Source: an uncultured Ellagibacter sp. (GTDB lineage Bacteria > Actinomycetota > Coriobacteriia > Coriobacteriales > Eggerthellaceae). Taken from it: a stretch of 14,784 nucleotides of DNA. The position numbers and the translations under genes were made by a program. Under the pieces are notes generated by a model. That model was not told where the DNA came from and did not search any database. It was given only the letters and a program-made list of their open reading frames with translations. The stretch is taken from positions 1 through 14,784 of the forward strand of contig NZ_CAKUAL010000054.1 in NCBI RefSeq assembly GCF_934636505.1, given 5' to 3'. Positions 7,211 to 14,371 of the stretch are shown here, in pieces. How positions within the stretch are numbered: the stretch's first letter is position 1; every line of letters starts with the position of its first letter.

Positions 7211-8197
7211 CTAACGAGGAAACGCCTGGTCATGCACCTTCTTTAGCCGCTCAACCGAAAGGTGCGTGTACACCTGTGTGGTGGAAAGCTGGGCATGCCC
7301 GAGCATTTCTTGGACACTGCGCAAGTCAGCACCGCCGTTGAGAAGATCGGTCGCGAAGGTATGGCGCATGTCGTGCGGCGACAGGGAGTCGTCAAGCCCC
7401 GCCTCGCGCACCGTCGCCTTGAACATCTTGCGCATCGCATCGGTCTTCATCTGGTTGCCGCGCGTCGACACAAAAAAGTACGGGCACTCCTTGCCGTCGA
7501 GCAGCTTCGGGCGCGCCACGAGCGCGTACCGTCTGAGGGCGTTCACGGCCAAATCGTGCAAGGGAACGATGCGCTCCTTCGAGCCCTTGCCGAACAGGCG
7601 CGCCTGACCCTCGTCGAAGTCGATATTAACTGCGAGCAGGCCCGATGTCTCGGAAATGCGCGCACCGCACGCGTAGAGGAATTCGAGTATCGCCTGGTCG
7701 CGCATGTCGGTGAGCGACTGCTCGCGGGGGCGCCCCTTCAAATCGCACGAAGCATGGACCGACAGCAGGCGTGCCATATCGCGCGGGCGAAGAACCTGCG
7801 GGAGGTGTTTTCCGCTCTTCGGCCCGATGAGCGCGCTCGCCGGGTTGGCGTCCACACGGCCGGTCACATTTAGCCAGCGGAAAAACGTGCGCAGCGCCGA
7901 AAGACGACGGTTGACCGTCCTGCGCGAATAGCGCGCCGCATCGAGCTGGGCCAGATAGCGCCGCAGGTCCCGATGGCTTGCATGAAGCGCATCGAGCTTC
8001 TCGCGATAAGCCCACCGGCCGTAGTCCCCTAAGTCGGTCCGATAGGCGCGAACGGTGTTGGCAGACGCGTTGCGCTCTGCAACGAGCGCGGCGCAGAAAT
8101 CGTCGATGGCGCACACGACAGCGGCGTCAATCTGCTGCTCTTCGGCGACGACGTCATCGCCCGCTTTCGAGGAAGATCGTTTGTTTTCCTCAGCCAT
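7211..8197 (-). CDS. xerC: Tyrosine recombinase XerC
   Basis: Site-specific recombinase of the lambda integrase family; with XerD it resolves chromosome dimers at dif. Length is 328 residues; the N-terminal SAM-like core-binding domain covers about 25-115 (LVAERNASANTVRAYRTDL) and the catalytic domain about 135-325. Catalytic residues are visible: Arg180 in CGARISE, Lys in GKGSKER (202-208), His275 and Arg278 in PHDMRH, His301 in LGHAQLS, and Tyr310 in TTQVYTH. A charged N-terminal tail of about 24 residues is longer than in most XerC. The ATG at 8197 lies 3 bases after the trmFO stop, so the two are co-transcribed. The trmFO-xerC order matches Firmicutes, which favours XerC over XerD or a mobile-element integrase. 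No att-like repeats are seen. Confidence 0.9.
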   Translation of the reverse strand: MAEENKRSSSKAGDDVVAEEQQIDAAVVCAIDDFCAALVAERNASANTVRAYRTDLGDYGRWAYREKLDALHASHRDLRRYLAQLDAARYSRRTVNRRLSALRTFFRWLNVTGRVDANPASALIGPKSGKHLPQVLRPRDMARLLSVHASCDLKGRPREQSLTDMRDQAILEFLYACGARISETSGLLAVNIDFDEGQARLFGKGSKERIVPLHDLAVNALRRYALVARPKLLDGKECPYFFVSTRGNQMKTDAMRKMFKATVREAGLDDSLSPHDMRHTFATDLLNGGADLRSVQEMLGHAQLSTTQVYTHLSVERLKKVHDQAFPR

Positions 8198-8200
8198 GGA

Positions 8201-9589
8201 CTACCGCTCGCCCCCCTCTTCCGAAGGCAGGAGCCCGCGCTGGCGCAGCTGGCCGCAATAGCCTGCAAGCGCCTCGGACCCGCGGCGTGTGTAGGCCGCA
8301 TAGCGCTCGCGCTTGTTGCGGATTCGCTCGTCAAGCGGACGCATGATGCCGAAGTTGACGTGCATCGGCTGATACCCCGTCGTCTGAGGGTCGGTCGCGT
8401 AGCCCATAAGCGCGCCGAACGCCGTATCCTCGGGAAGAGGAAGCGGCTTCTCGCCCGAAAGCTCTGCCGCGACGGCGAGCGCCGCATGGAGCCCCGAGCG
8501 AATGGCCTCGCAATAGCCCTCCGTGCCGGCGAGCTGCCCCGCCACATGGACGGGAACGCTCCACCGCGCCTCTATTTCCGGACGGAACCGCAGGTTGGAG
8601 TCGAGAAGCGAGGGCGCGTTGATGAAGGTGTTGCGGTGCATGACCCCATAGCGCGCAAACTCGGCGCCTTCGAGTCCCGGAATCATGCGGAACACGCGTC
8701 GCTGCTCGGGAAACGTGAGGTTCGTCTGGAAACCGACGAGGTTATAGCTTTCCCCATGGGCGTCCTCGGCGCGAAGCTGAAGCGCCGCCCAAGGCCTGCG
8801 GCCCGTGCGCGGGTCGGTGAGCCCCACGGGCTTCAAGGCGCCGAACCGGGGCGCGTCGATTCCCGTACGGGCGATCTCCTCGATCGGCTGGCACGCCTGG
8901 AAGAGATCCTTCGACTCGAATTCCCGCTTGATCACACGCTCAGCTCCGATGAGCTCATGGGCGAAGGCCTCATATTCCTCCTTGCTGAACGGAGCGTTCA
9001 GGTAATCACCCGTGCCCTCCTCGTAGCGGCTTTGGGAGAAGAGCTTCTCGCGATCGAGGGACTCTGCCATGACGACGGGCGCCGCTGCGTCGAAGAAGGC
9101 CAGGTTGTCCGCGCCCGTTGCCTCGCACAGCGACTGCGCCAAATCGCCCTCGGTCAAGGGCCCGGTAGCAACGATGAGCGCATCGACTCCCACCGCCTCC
9201 TCATCGATGCTCCTCGCGCGGCGCCGGGAGATCTCGATGAGGGGGTGGGCGCAAAGGCGCGCCGTCACCTCACTCGAGAAAGCGTCACGGTCGACGGCGA
9301 GCGCGCCGCCTGCGGCCACCCGGTTGCGCGTCGCGATGTCGATGAGGTGCGACCCGAGCGCGGAGAGCTCCGCCTTGAGCATTCCCGCAGCGCTGTCGGG
9401 ATTAGTGCTCTTAAGCGAGTTCGAGCACACGAGCTCTGCGGCGTTGCCGGTTTTGTGCACGGCGGTGCCCACCTCGGGGCGCATCTCGACGAGCTCCACG
9501 CGAATGCCGCGATCGGCAAGCTGGAGCGCCGCCTCGCTACCTGCGAGCCCTGCGCCTAAGACGCGCACCACACGTTGACTATCGCCCAT
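8201..9589 (-). CDS. trmFO: Methylenetetrahydrofolate-tRNA-(uracil-5-)-methyltransferase TrmFO
   Basis: FAD- and folate-dependent enzyme that makes 5-methyluridine at position 54 of the tRNA T-loop, using methylenetetrahydrofolate instead of S-adenosylmethionine. Length is 462 residues, in family range. FAD-binding GAGLAG is at 12-17, followed by the acidic VELVEMRP. The cysteines that match catalytic Cys53 and Cys226 of the Bacillus enzyme are Cys55 in ELVCSNSLKS and Cys233 in FQACQPIEEIA. Further family blocks are VGFQTNLTFPEQRRVFRMIPGLE and the C-terminal QPMHVNFGIMRPL. The frame is open upstream, but ATG 9589 is chosen because GAGGAGGAACC precedes it and the Rossmann fold begins at once. 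Hairpins lie between dprA and this gene; xerC follows after 3 bases. Confidence 0.96.
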   Translation of the reverse strand: MGDSQRVVRVLGAGLAGSEAALQLADRGIRVELVEMRPEVGTAVHKTGNAAELVCSNSLKSTNPDSAAGMLKAELSALGSHLIDIATRNRVAAGGALAVDRDAFSSEVTARLCAHPLIEISRRRARSIDEEAVGVDALIVATGPLTEGDLAQSLCEATGADNLAFFDAAAPVVMAESLDREKLFSQSRYEEGTGDYLNAPFSKEEYEAFAHELIGAERVIKREFESKDLFQACQPIEEIARTGIDAPRFGALKPVGLTDPRTGRRPWAALQLRAEDAHGESYNLVGFQTNLTFPEQRRVFRMIPGLEGAEFARYGVMHRNTFINAPSLLDSNLRFRPEIEARWSVPVHVAGQLAGTEGYCEAIRSGLHAALAVAAELSGEKPLPLPEDTAFGALMGYATDPQTTGYQPMHVNFGIMRPLDERIRNKRERYAAYTRRGSEALAGYCGQLRQRGLLPSEEGGER

Positions 9590-9602
9590 CGGTTCCTCCT
9601 CG

Positions 9603-9634
9603 AAAGCAAAAGGCAGCGGGCGAAAGACCCGGCC
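9603..9634 (-). terminator. Hairpin with T-tract in the trmFO leader
   Basis: On the minus strand GGC and CGGG pair with CCCG and GCC around a 7-base loop (stems 9628-9634 and 9612-9620, with a 2-base bulge), followed by TTTTGCTTT (9603-9611). The T-tract ends just before the trmFO Shine-Dalgarno, so it may act as a leaky terminator or attenuator rather than a full stop. Confidence 0.4.
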
Positions 9635-9645
9635 TGTAAGTGCAA

Positions 9646-9666
9646 AAGAGCGGGCACGGCGCCCGC
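9646..9666 (-). terminator. Rho-independent terminator downstream of dprA
   Basis: On the minus strand GCGGGC (9661-9666) pairs with GCCCGC (9650-9655) over a 5-base loop, followed by TCTTTT. It lies about 10 bases after the dprA stop. It would separate the yraN-comM-dprA group from trmFO-xerC unless read-through occurs. Trace read-through is likely because no clear trmFO promoter is visible downstream of it. Confidence 0.65.
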
Positions 9667-9675
9667 GTCGTGAGA

Positions 9676-10632
9676 TTATACCAGAGGGCGCACCACTGGC
9701 CCGAAGCGCCCGTCGGGATAACGCTGCACCTCCCCCTCCTGCTCGAGCTTTGCCAAGCGCAGCATGAGCCAGACCCACGGGTCCTCGCCCGCAGGCGCGC
9801 ACTCTTGCGCGATGTCGCGAAGCTTCTCCATCCCCAAAGGCTCGGCCCGAAGCGCAGCGACGAGGGGATCGGCGGCCTGACGGCTCGTCAACGCAACACC
9901 CTCCGCGCCCTCGCCTGGGTAGGTCTCCTGCCGCAAGCATCCGTAGATACTGAAAAGGGCATCGAGAAACGTATCGTCGTCGATAATGGGCACCGCCCCT
10001 TGCGAGATCAGGCGATTCGCCCCGCGAGACGACGCCGAGGTTATCGACCCGGGCACAGCGAGAACCTCGCTTCCCGCCGCGAGCGCCTCGTCAGCGGTGG
10101 AGAAGGTGCCCGACGGCAATCCCGCCTCAACGATGAGCGTTGCCGCCGATAAACTCGCGATGAGGCGATTTCTTGCGCGGAAGGCGTACGGCACCGGCGG
10201 GAACGTCCAGTCGCGCTCGGAGGCGACAGCGCCCCCGCTGTCGATGATCGACTGGAAGAGCGCAGCGTTCTCGGCCGGGTAGATGCGATCGCAGCCGCCT
10301 CCGAGAAACGCCACCGTCGGCGCGCCTTTGGCAATCGCCGCGCGATGTGCCTCGGAATCGCATCCGCGCGCCCCGCCCGACACGATGGCAAGACCCCGCT
10401 CAGCGGCAAGCGTCGAGAAGCGCCGCGCGCATCCGCGCCCGTAGGGTGTCGCCTTGCGGGCGCCCACGACAGAGAGTGAAGGCATCCGCAAGACCGCAGT
10501 GTTACCGATCACATACAGGCGATCGGGAGGCGATCCACATCGCAAAAGGCGCTCGGGATAGTCTTCGCTCCCCCGCTCGACGACCGATTTCGGTCCGGAG
10601 AGCACCGCAGTCTGCGCAGCTGTCGCGCTCAT
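9676..10632 (-). CDS. dprA: DNA-processing protein DprA
   Basis: Cytoplasmic single-strand DNA-binding protein that protects incoming DNA and loads RecA during natural transformation. The 318-residue protein has the DprA Rossmann core: SVVGARKATPYGR (54-66), IVSGGARGCDSEAH (83-96), GGGCDRIYPAEN (111-122), RARNRLIASLS (152-162), IVEAGLPSGTFSTADEAL (167-184) and AVPGS (192-196). A C-terminal winged helix of about 65 residues follows. No N-terminal SAM domain is evident. The conserved Ile of SGGARGID is Cys here (GCD). The open frame runs upstream, but ATG 10632 overlaps the comM stop as ATGA, the classic coupled junction, and begins just before the core fold. Co-occurrence with comM supports a recombination or uptake role; other competence genes lie outside the window. 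Confidence 0.95.
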   Translation of the reverse strand: MSATAAQTAVLSGPKSVVERGSEDYPERLLRCGSPPDRLYVIGNTAVLRMPSLSVVGARKATPYGRGCARRFSTLAAERGLAIVSGGARGCDSEAHRAAIAKGAPTVAFLGGGCDRIYPAENAALFQSIIDSGGAVASERDWTFPPVPYAFRARNRLIASLSAATLIVEAGLPSGTFSTADEALAAGSEVLAVPGSITSASSRGANRLISQGAVPIIDDDTFLDALFSIYGCLRQETYPGEGAEGVALTSRQAADPLVAALRAEPLGMEKLRDIAQECAPAGEDPWVWLMLRLAKLEQEGEVQRYPDGRFGPVVRPLV

Positions 10633-12179
10633 GCGCCCACCCCTTCCCTTACCCGAAAACTGAGCGCCTCGCACAGATGCGTCATCAGCACCTCGTGGGA
10701 TTCCTCCATATCGGCAATGGTGCGCGCGACGGAGAGGGTGCGCATGATGGCGCGGCCGCTCATGTTGTGGGCTTTCGCGGACTGCTCGAAGAACTCGCGG
10801 TTCGGCTCGGAAAGATGGCAATCGCGCACCAGGTCGGCCGGCCGCCTTGGTCCCGGCGCAGCCGAATCGCGCGACGCGGCCCCATCGGGAGAATCGGATG
10901 CCGATACGCGAGCCCCCGCGTCGTGCAGCGACCTCCACCGCGCGAACTCCCTCGCCTTCAGCACCCCTTCCCGAAGCGTCTCCGACGACGTTCCCGACCC
11001 CGTCGCGATCACGTCGCTTGGAGGAATCCTCTGAACATCGAGATGCAGATCAATTCGATCCATGAGCGGACCCCCTATGCGTCCTTGGTAGGTCTTCACC
11101 TGGGTAAGCGTGCACGTGCATGCGGTCTCCTCGTCGCCCAGATGACCGCACGGGCAAGGGTTCGACGCCGCGACTAGCATGAATCGCGCGGGGAACGTGA
11201 CCGTGCCGTCGGCGCGGGTGAGCCTGACCTCCCCGGTTTCCATCGGCTGGCGGATGCCCTGCAGAACCGAGCTCTTGAACTCGGAGAGCTCATCGAGGAA
11301 GAGCACGCCGTTGTGCGCGAGCGTGATCTCGCCCGGGCGTATCGGGGACCCTCCCCCGACCAGCCCCGCGAGCGAGGCCGAGTGGTGGGGCTTGCGAAAC
11401 GGCCGCACCCCCGAGAGAATCGGCGCGACCGATTCCCCCGCCACCGAGTGGATAAGGGCGGTTTCGAGCGCCTCGTCCTGCGAGAGGGGCGGCAAAAGAG
11501 AGGGCAGCCGCGAGGCAAGCATGGTCTTGCCCGACCCAGGAGGCCCCATCATGAGCACCCCGTGCCTTCCCGCAGCTGCTATCTGCAGGGCGCGCTTGGC
11601 GACCTCGTGCCCCGCGACGTCGCGGAAATCGAGATCGCACGCCGCGCTTTCAGGTACAAGGGGCGAGAGCAAGGGCAAGTCAGCTGCCGCGCGCATCCCG
11701 CCGAGGAATCGCAGGCCGTACTGGGCGAGCCCATCGACGCTCACCGTTTCGCCGTCCTCGGCACACACAAGCGAGCAACCCCTCTTCTTGGCGCACAGCG
11801 CGAAGGCGAGCGATCCCGCCACGCCGCGCACGAAGCCCTCAAGCGAAAGCTCCCCGACGAACAGGCGGTTCTCGATGCAGGCACGATCGATTTGACCCGT
11901 GGCAGCCAAAAGCGCGACGGCGATGGGCAGATCGAGGCCCGAGCCGGTCTTTCTCAGAGAGCTTGGCGCAAGGTTAACGACGATTTTGTCGCTCGGCATC
12001 TGGAACCCGCTTGACCGAAGGGCGGCCCGCACGCGCTCACGCGCCTCTTGGACCGAAGCGTCGCCCATGCCCACGATAGAGAAGCCCGGAAGCCCGTTTG
12101 ACACCGCAACCTCGACGTCAACGGGTATCGCCTCGACCCCGCGCAGCGTCGCGCCGAGCACCGTGCATCGACCGTACAT
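10629..12179 (-). CDS. comM: Magnesium chelatase-like AAA+ helicase ComM (YifB)
   Basis: AAA+ ATPase that drives branch migration during integration of transforming DNA in competent species; widely annotated YifB. Length is 516 residues. The N-terminal ChlI-like domain starts GLPGFSIVGMGDASVQEARERVRAAL (29-54) and contains VNLAPSSLRK. Walker A is GPPGSGKT (212-219), Walker B GVLFLDE (291-297), and an arginine finger is likely at Arg375 in LMDRIDLH. Cysteines 342, 344, 354 and 356 (NPCPCG, CTCT) may bind zinc. The C-terminal Mg_chelatase_C domain ends the protein. A TTG two codons upstream is possible, but ATG 12179 shares one base with the yraN TAA (TAATG), which is the better start. The stop overlaps dprA as ATGA, so yraN, comM and dprA form one coupled operon. 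Confidence 0.95.
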   Translation of the reverse strand: MYGRCTVLGATLRGVEAIPVDVEVAVSNGLPGFSIVGMGDASVQEARERVRAALRSSGFQMPSDKIVVNLAPSSLRKTGSGLDLPIAVALLAATGQIDRACIENRLFVGELSLEGFVRGVAGSLAFALCAKKRGCSLVCAEDGETVSVDGLAQYGLRFLGGMRAAADLPLLSPLVPESAACDLDFRDVAGHEVAKRALQIAAAGRHGVLMMGPPGSGKTMLASRLPSLLPPLSQDEALETALIHSVAGESVAPILSGVRPFRKPHHSASLAGLVGGGSPIRPGEITLAHNGVLFLDELSEFKSSVLQGIRQPMETGEVRLTRADGTVTFPARFMLVAASNPCPCGHLGDEETACTCTLTQVKTYQGRIGGPLMDRIDLHLDVQRIPPSDVIATGSGTSSETLREGVLKAREFARWRSLHDAGARVSASDSPDGAASRDSAAPGPRRPADLVRDCHLSEPNREFFEQSAKAHNMSGRAIMRTLSVARTIADMEESHEVLMTHLCEALSFRVREGVGA

Positions 12180-12634
12180 TACCAACCAACCCCGAACGCG
12201 TCGATATGGTGGCGGATAAACGCGCGGTCGGGTCCGATAAGGGTGAGCGCGACGACGTCGAAGCGGACCGGCACGTCGGTCACCTCGGAATGTTCAAGGT
12301 ACAGGCAGGCAATCTTCTCGTAACGCGCGCGCTTCTCCTTGGTGACGGCCTCCCCGGGAAGGCCGTTTGCGGCGCTCGTCCTGGTTTTCACCTCCACGAA
12401 CACGATGGTGTCCCCATCGAAGGCGATGATGTCCGCTTCCCCAGCTATGCAGGTCCAATTGCGCTCGACAATGTCGTAGCCGCGCCTCACGAGATAGCGT
12501 GCGGCCGCCTCCTCGCCCTTGCGGCCGAGGTCTTTGTTGTGCATGTTCTTCTTGCTCGATGGGCCCTTTTTGGGCTTGCGCTGCTTCGGGGCGGAATCCT
12601 CTTCGAGCGCGCAAGCGGCAGGTCGGTTCGTCAT
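12179..12634 (-). CDS. yraN: UPF0102 family protein YraN (predicted nuclease fold)
   Basis: Member of the UPF0102/YraN family, with a PD-(D/E)xK nuclease fold related to Holliday-junction resolvases; activity in this organism is unknown. Length is 151 residues. The core begins NKDLGRKGEEAAARYLVRRGYDIVERNW (33-60). Predicted active-site residues are Glu66 and Asp68 in GEADII and Glu81 and Lys83 in FVEVKTR. About 30 N-terminal residues are an unusual basic tail (KQRKPKKGPSSKK). ATG 12634 is chosen because AAAGGAG lies 7 bases upstream. ATG codons further upstream are in frame (near 12665-12670) but lack a binding site. The start region lies in a 13-bp inverted repeat. Its stop overlaps comM by one base, placing it first in the yraN-comM-dprA group. 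Confidence 0.9.
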   Translation of the reverse strand: MTNRPAACALEEDSAPKQRKPKKGPSSKKNMHNKDLGRKGEEAAARYLVRRGYDIVERNWTCIAGEADIIAFDGDTIVFVEVKTRTSAANGLPGEAVTKEKRARYEKIACLYLEHSEVTDVPVRFDVVALTLIGPDRAFIRHHIDAFGVGW

Positions 12635-12670
12635 GATGGTGCTCCTTTCTCGGGGACGGAGCACCATCAT
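12633..12670. promoter_or_regulatory. 13-bp perfect inverted repeat over the yraN ribosome binding site and start
   Basis: ATGATGGTGCTCC (12633-12645) and GGAGCACCATCAT (12658-12670) are exact reverse complements with a 12-base spacer. In the yraN mRNA the downstream arm contains the Shine-Dalgarno GGAG and the first two bases of the start codon, so a hairpin would block initiation. A possible -10 (TATGAT on the minus strand, 12666-12671) overlaps the other arm, so the dyad could instead be a protein operator. Confidence 0.6.
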
Positions 12671-12795
12671 AGAGACGCATTCTGCCAGAACATGCACAGG
12701 GTCCTTGCCGATTCCTTACGCCTAAGGTGGCAATCCGCGGCAGCGAATGCCAAGGAAAGGAGCCGAATCCACGTTGCAAATTCGCCGCAAAGGAG

Positions 12796-12818
12796 AAAAA
12801 ACCTGGCGCAATATCGCC
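12796..12818 (-). terminator. Weak terminator candidate downstream of rnhB
   Basis: On the minus strand GGCG and CGCC (12815-12818 and 12805-12808) can pair over a 6-base loop, followed by AGG and six T (12796-12801). The stem is short. It lies about 105 bases after the rnhB stop, inside the AACCTGGC repeat cluster. Confidence 0.35.
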
Positions 12819-12860
12819 CGCAAATCGCAAAAACCTGGCAGGAACCTGGCAAGGACCAGG
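12800..12860. repeat. AACCTGGC repeat cluster in the rnhB-yraN gap
   Basis: AACCTGGC occurs three times in the same direction (12800-12807, 12832-12839, 12843-12850), and an inverted CCAGG lies at 12856-12860. The inverted copy can pair with CCTGG at 12845-12849 or at 12834-12838; on the minus strand the alternative pairing is followed by five T. The gap between rnhB and yraN (12635-12923, 289 bases) holds nothing else I can name apart from the yraN leader dyad; open frames in it show no gene-like features. Confidence 0.6.
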
Positions 12861-12923
12861 CAGCGATTCGCCTCATCGGCGTCGAAAGTCGCAGTCGTTC
12901 GCCAAAAGCGGCGGAAAACCTCA

Positions 12924-13712
12924 CTAGAACAGCGTTTGCTGCGTGAACGCCGTGCAGAAGCTCTTGCGGTGAATGGGGCATAAGCCCACGCGCTCGATGG
13001 CGTCGATGTGGGCTTGACTTGCATACCCCTTGTTCTCGGCAAAGTGATACTCGGGATAGCTCTCTGCATAGCGGCACATGAGCGCATCCCTCTCGACTTT
13101 CGCCACGATGGAAGCCGCCGCAATCGACGCGCATTTGCCGTCGCCCTTCACGACATTGATCTCGCGCGGATCGAGATGCAGCGGATTGCCGTCGAGGAGT
13201 ATGACATCGGGGCGCACGTCCGCTTGCTCGATTGCCTTAACAGCGCTCGAGAACGCAAGCCTGAGCGACGCCGTCATGCCGTGGTCATCGATGTAGGAGG
13301 GCTCGATGTAGTGCACGTCCCAGGCGAGCGCGACCCGCTTCACCTCCGTCGCGATGCGCTCGCGATCGGCAGGCTTCACCTGCTTGGAATCGTTCAGGCC
13401 CGCAATCTTCGGGCCAGCAGGCAAGACGACGGCGCCGACCGCCAGGGGCCCCGCAAGCGGGCCGCGACCCACCTCGTCGAGCCCGACCACGACAGCATGG
13501 GGATTCTCCCCGCACAGCGAGCGCTCAAAAGAATACATCGAGGCCAAGCGCGCCTCCTCGTCGGCCTCAGCCTGAAGGCGCCTCTTCGCCACGGAAAGCG
13601 CGCTTCGAACGCCCTTGCGCTCATCGGCGACGAGCGCGCGCTCGAGCACGGCAAACTCCTCCGCATCGGCCTCGGAAAGCCTCTTCTTTATCTCGGCGAC
13701 CGTCACGCCCAT
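12924..13712 (-). CDS. rnhB: Ribonuclease HII
   Basis: Cleaves the RNA strand of RNA/DNA hybrids and starts removal of single ribonucleotides from DNA. Length is 262 residues. The catalytic domain begins near residue 72 with VVVGLDEVGRGPLAGPLAVGAVVL; active-site acids are Asp79 and Glu80, Asp174 in LLDGNP and Asp191 in KGDGKCASIAAASIVAKVERD. The C-terminal HRKSF block is present. About 70 N-terminal residues form a charged, probably helical extension (VAEIKKRLSEADAEEF...), like the N-terminal domain of Firmicutes RnhB. The frame is open upstream through rplS, but ATG 13712 has AAAGGAG 6 bases before it. The rplS terminator lies between it and rplS, so a separate promoter or read-through is needed. 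Confidence 0.95.
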   Translation of the reverse strand: MGVTVAEIKKRLSEADAEEFAVLERALVADERKGVRSALSVAKRRLQAEADEEARLASMYSFERSLCGENPHAVVVGLDEVGRGPLAGPLAVGAVVLPAGPKIAGLNDSKQVKPADRERIATEVKRVALAWDVHYIEPSYIDDHGMTASLRLAFSSAVKAIEQADVRPDVILLDGNPLHLDPREINVVKGDGKCASIAAASIVAKVERDALMCRYAESYPEYHFAENKGYASQAHIDAIERVGLCPIHRKSFCTAFTQQTLF

Positions 13713-13770
13713 GAGAGTCTCCTTTGAACTTCCGCGCCCCTGCGCACACGCGCCGTGGCCACGATACAAG

Positions 13771-13792
13771 AAAAGGCCCCGAAGGGCCTTTT
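13771..13792 (-). terminator. Rho-independent terminator after rplS
   Basis: AAAAGGCCC (13771-13779) and GGGCCTTTT (13784-13792) form a 9-bp perfect stem. On the minus strand the loop is TTCG closed by C-G, the very stable UUCG tetraloop, and the stem's own T-tract continues as CTT. It lies about 27 bases after the rplS stop. The plus strand also reads as hairpin plus TTTT, so it may work in both directions. Confidence 0.9.
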
Positions 13793-13818
13793 CGATGGAT
13801 GCAAACGAAGTGTTCGCC

Positions 13819-14166
13819 TTAGCGGAACGACTTCTCCTTGATTTTCGCAGCCTTGCCAACCTTCTTGCGGAGGTAGTACAGCTTGGCGCGACGCACGTCA
13901 CCACGGCGGGTGATCTCAATCTTGTCGATCTTGGGGGAGTGAACCGGGAAGGTACGCTCGACGCCCACGGAGAAGCTGATCTTGCGAACGGTAAAGGTCT
14001 CGCGGCAGGAAGCACCATGACGGCGGATGACGTCGCCCTGGAACACCTGGATACGCTCGCGGTTGCCTTCGACGATGCGGTAGTGGACCTTCACGTTGTC
14101 GCCCACTTTGAAATCAGGGAGGTCCTGCTTGATTTGCTGCTGCTCGATAGCGCGAATGATGTCCAT
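13819..14166 (-). CDS. rplS: 50S ribosomal protein L19
   Basis: Large-subunit ribosomal protein at the 30S-50S interface. Length is 115 residues, normal for L19. The sequence is typical throughout: FKVGDNVKVHYRIVEGNRERIQVFQGDVIRR (19-49), ETFTVRKISFSVGVERTFPVHSPKIDKIEI, and the basic end RRAKLYYLRKKVGKAAKIKEK. ATG 14166 has AGAAGGA about 7 bases upstream. It has a near-consensus promoter and a strong terminator, so it is probably expressed mostly as a single-gene transcript. In many bacteria it follows trmD and rimM; here its upstream neighbour is azlD, so that linkage is broken. Confidence 0.98.
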   Translation of the reverse strand: MDIIRAIEQQQIKQDLPDFKVGDNVKVHYRIVEGNRERIQVFQGDVIRRHGASCRETFTVRKISFSVGVERTFPVHSPKIDKIEITRRGDVRRAKLYYLRKKVGKAAKIKEKSFR

Positions 14167-14234
14167 CTTCGTTTCCTTCTATGCTCTCTTTTGAAACCGT
14201 TTTTGTACATATCGGTGTAAAGACACAGTTGGAC

Positions 14235-14263
14235 ATTATACTGCGCACGTTAACCAAGCGCAA
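14235..14263 (-). promoter_or_regulatory. rplS promoter
   Basis: On the minus strand TTGCGC (14258-14263) and a perfect TATAAT (14235-14240) are 17 bases apart. Predicted start is about 14228, giving a leader of about 62 bases. This is the best promoter in the window, as expected for a ribosomal protein gene. I see no clear L19-leader structure. Confidence 0.8.
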
Positions 14264-14371
14264 TAGCATTGCACTTGAAATTCGACGAGTTTCCGAGAGA
14301 GGTCCTGGACTGCTCTTCTTAACGAAGCGTCGTATACATCCCGGTCTTTACGTTGATACTTTTCACTCTCG

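Noticed and set aside
7211..8197. Tyrosine recombinase as an integrase of a mobile element
   Set aside because: It is coupled to trmFO in a housekeeping block, has XerC-like length and motifs, and no att repeats, tRNA gene or cargo genes flank it.
12667..13134. Open frames running through the rnhB-yraN gap on either strand
   Set aside because: They cross the AACCTGGC repeats, overlap rnhB out of frame, lack binding sites and show no gene-like codon pattern.
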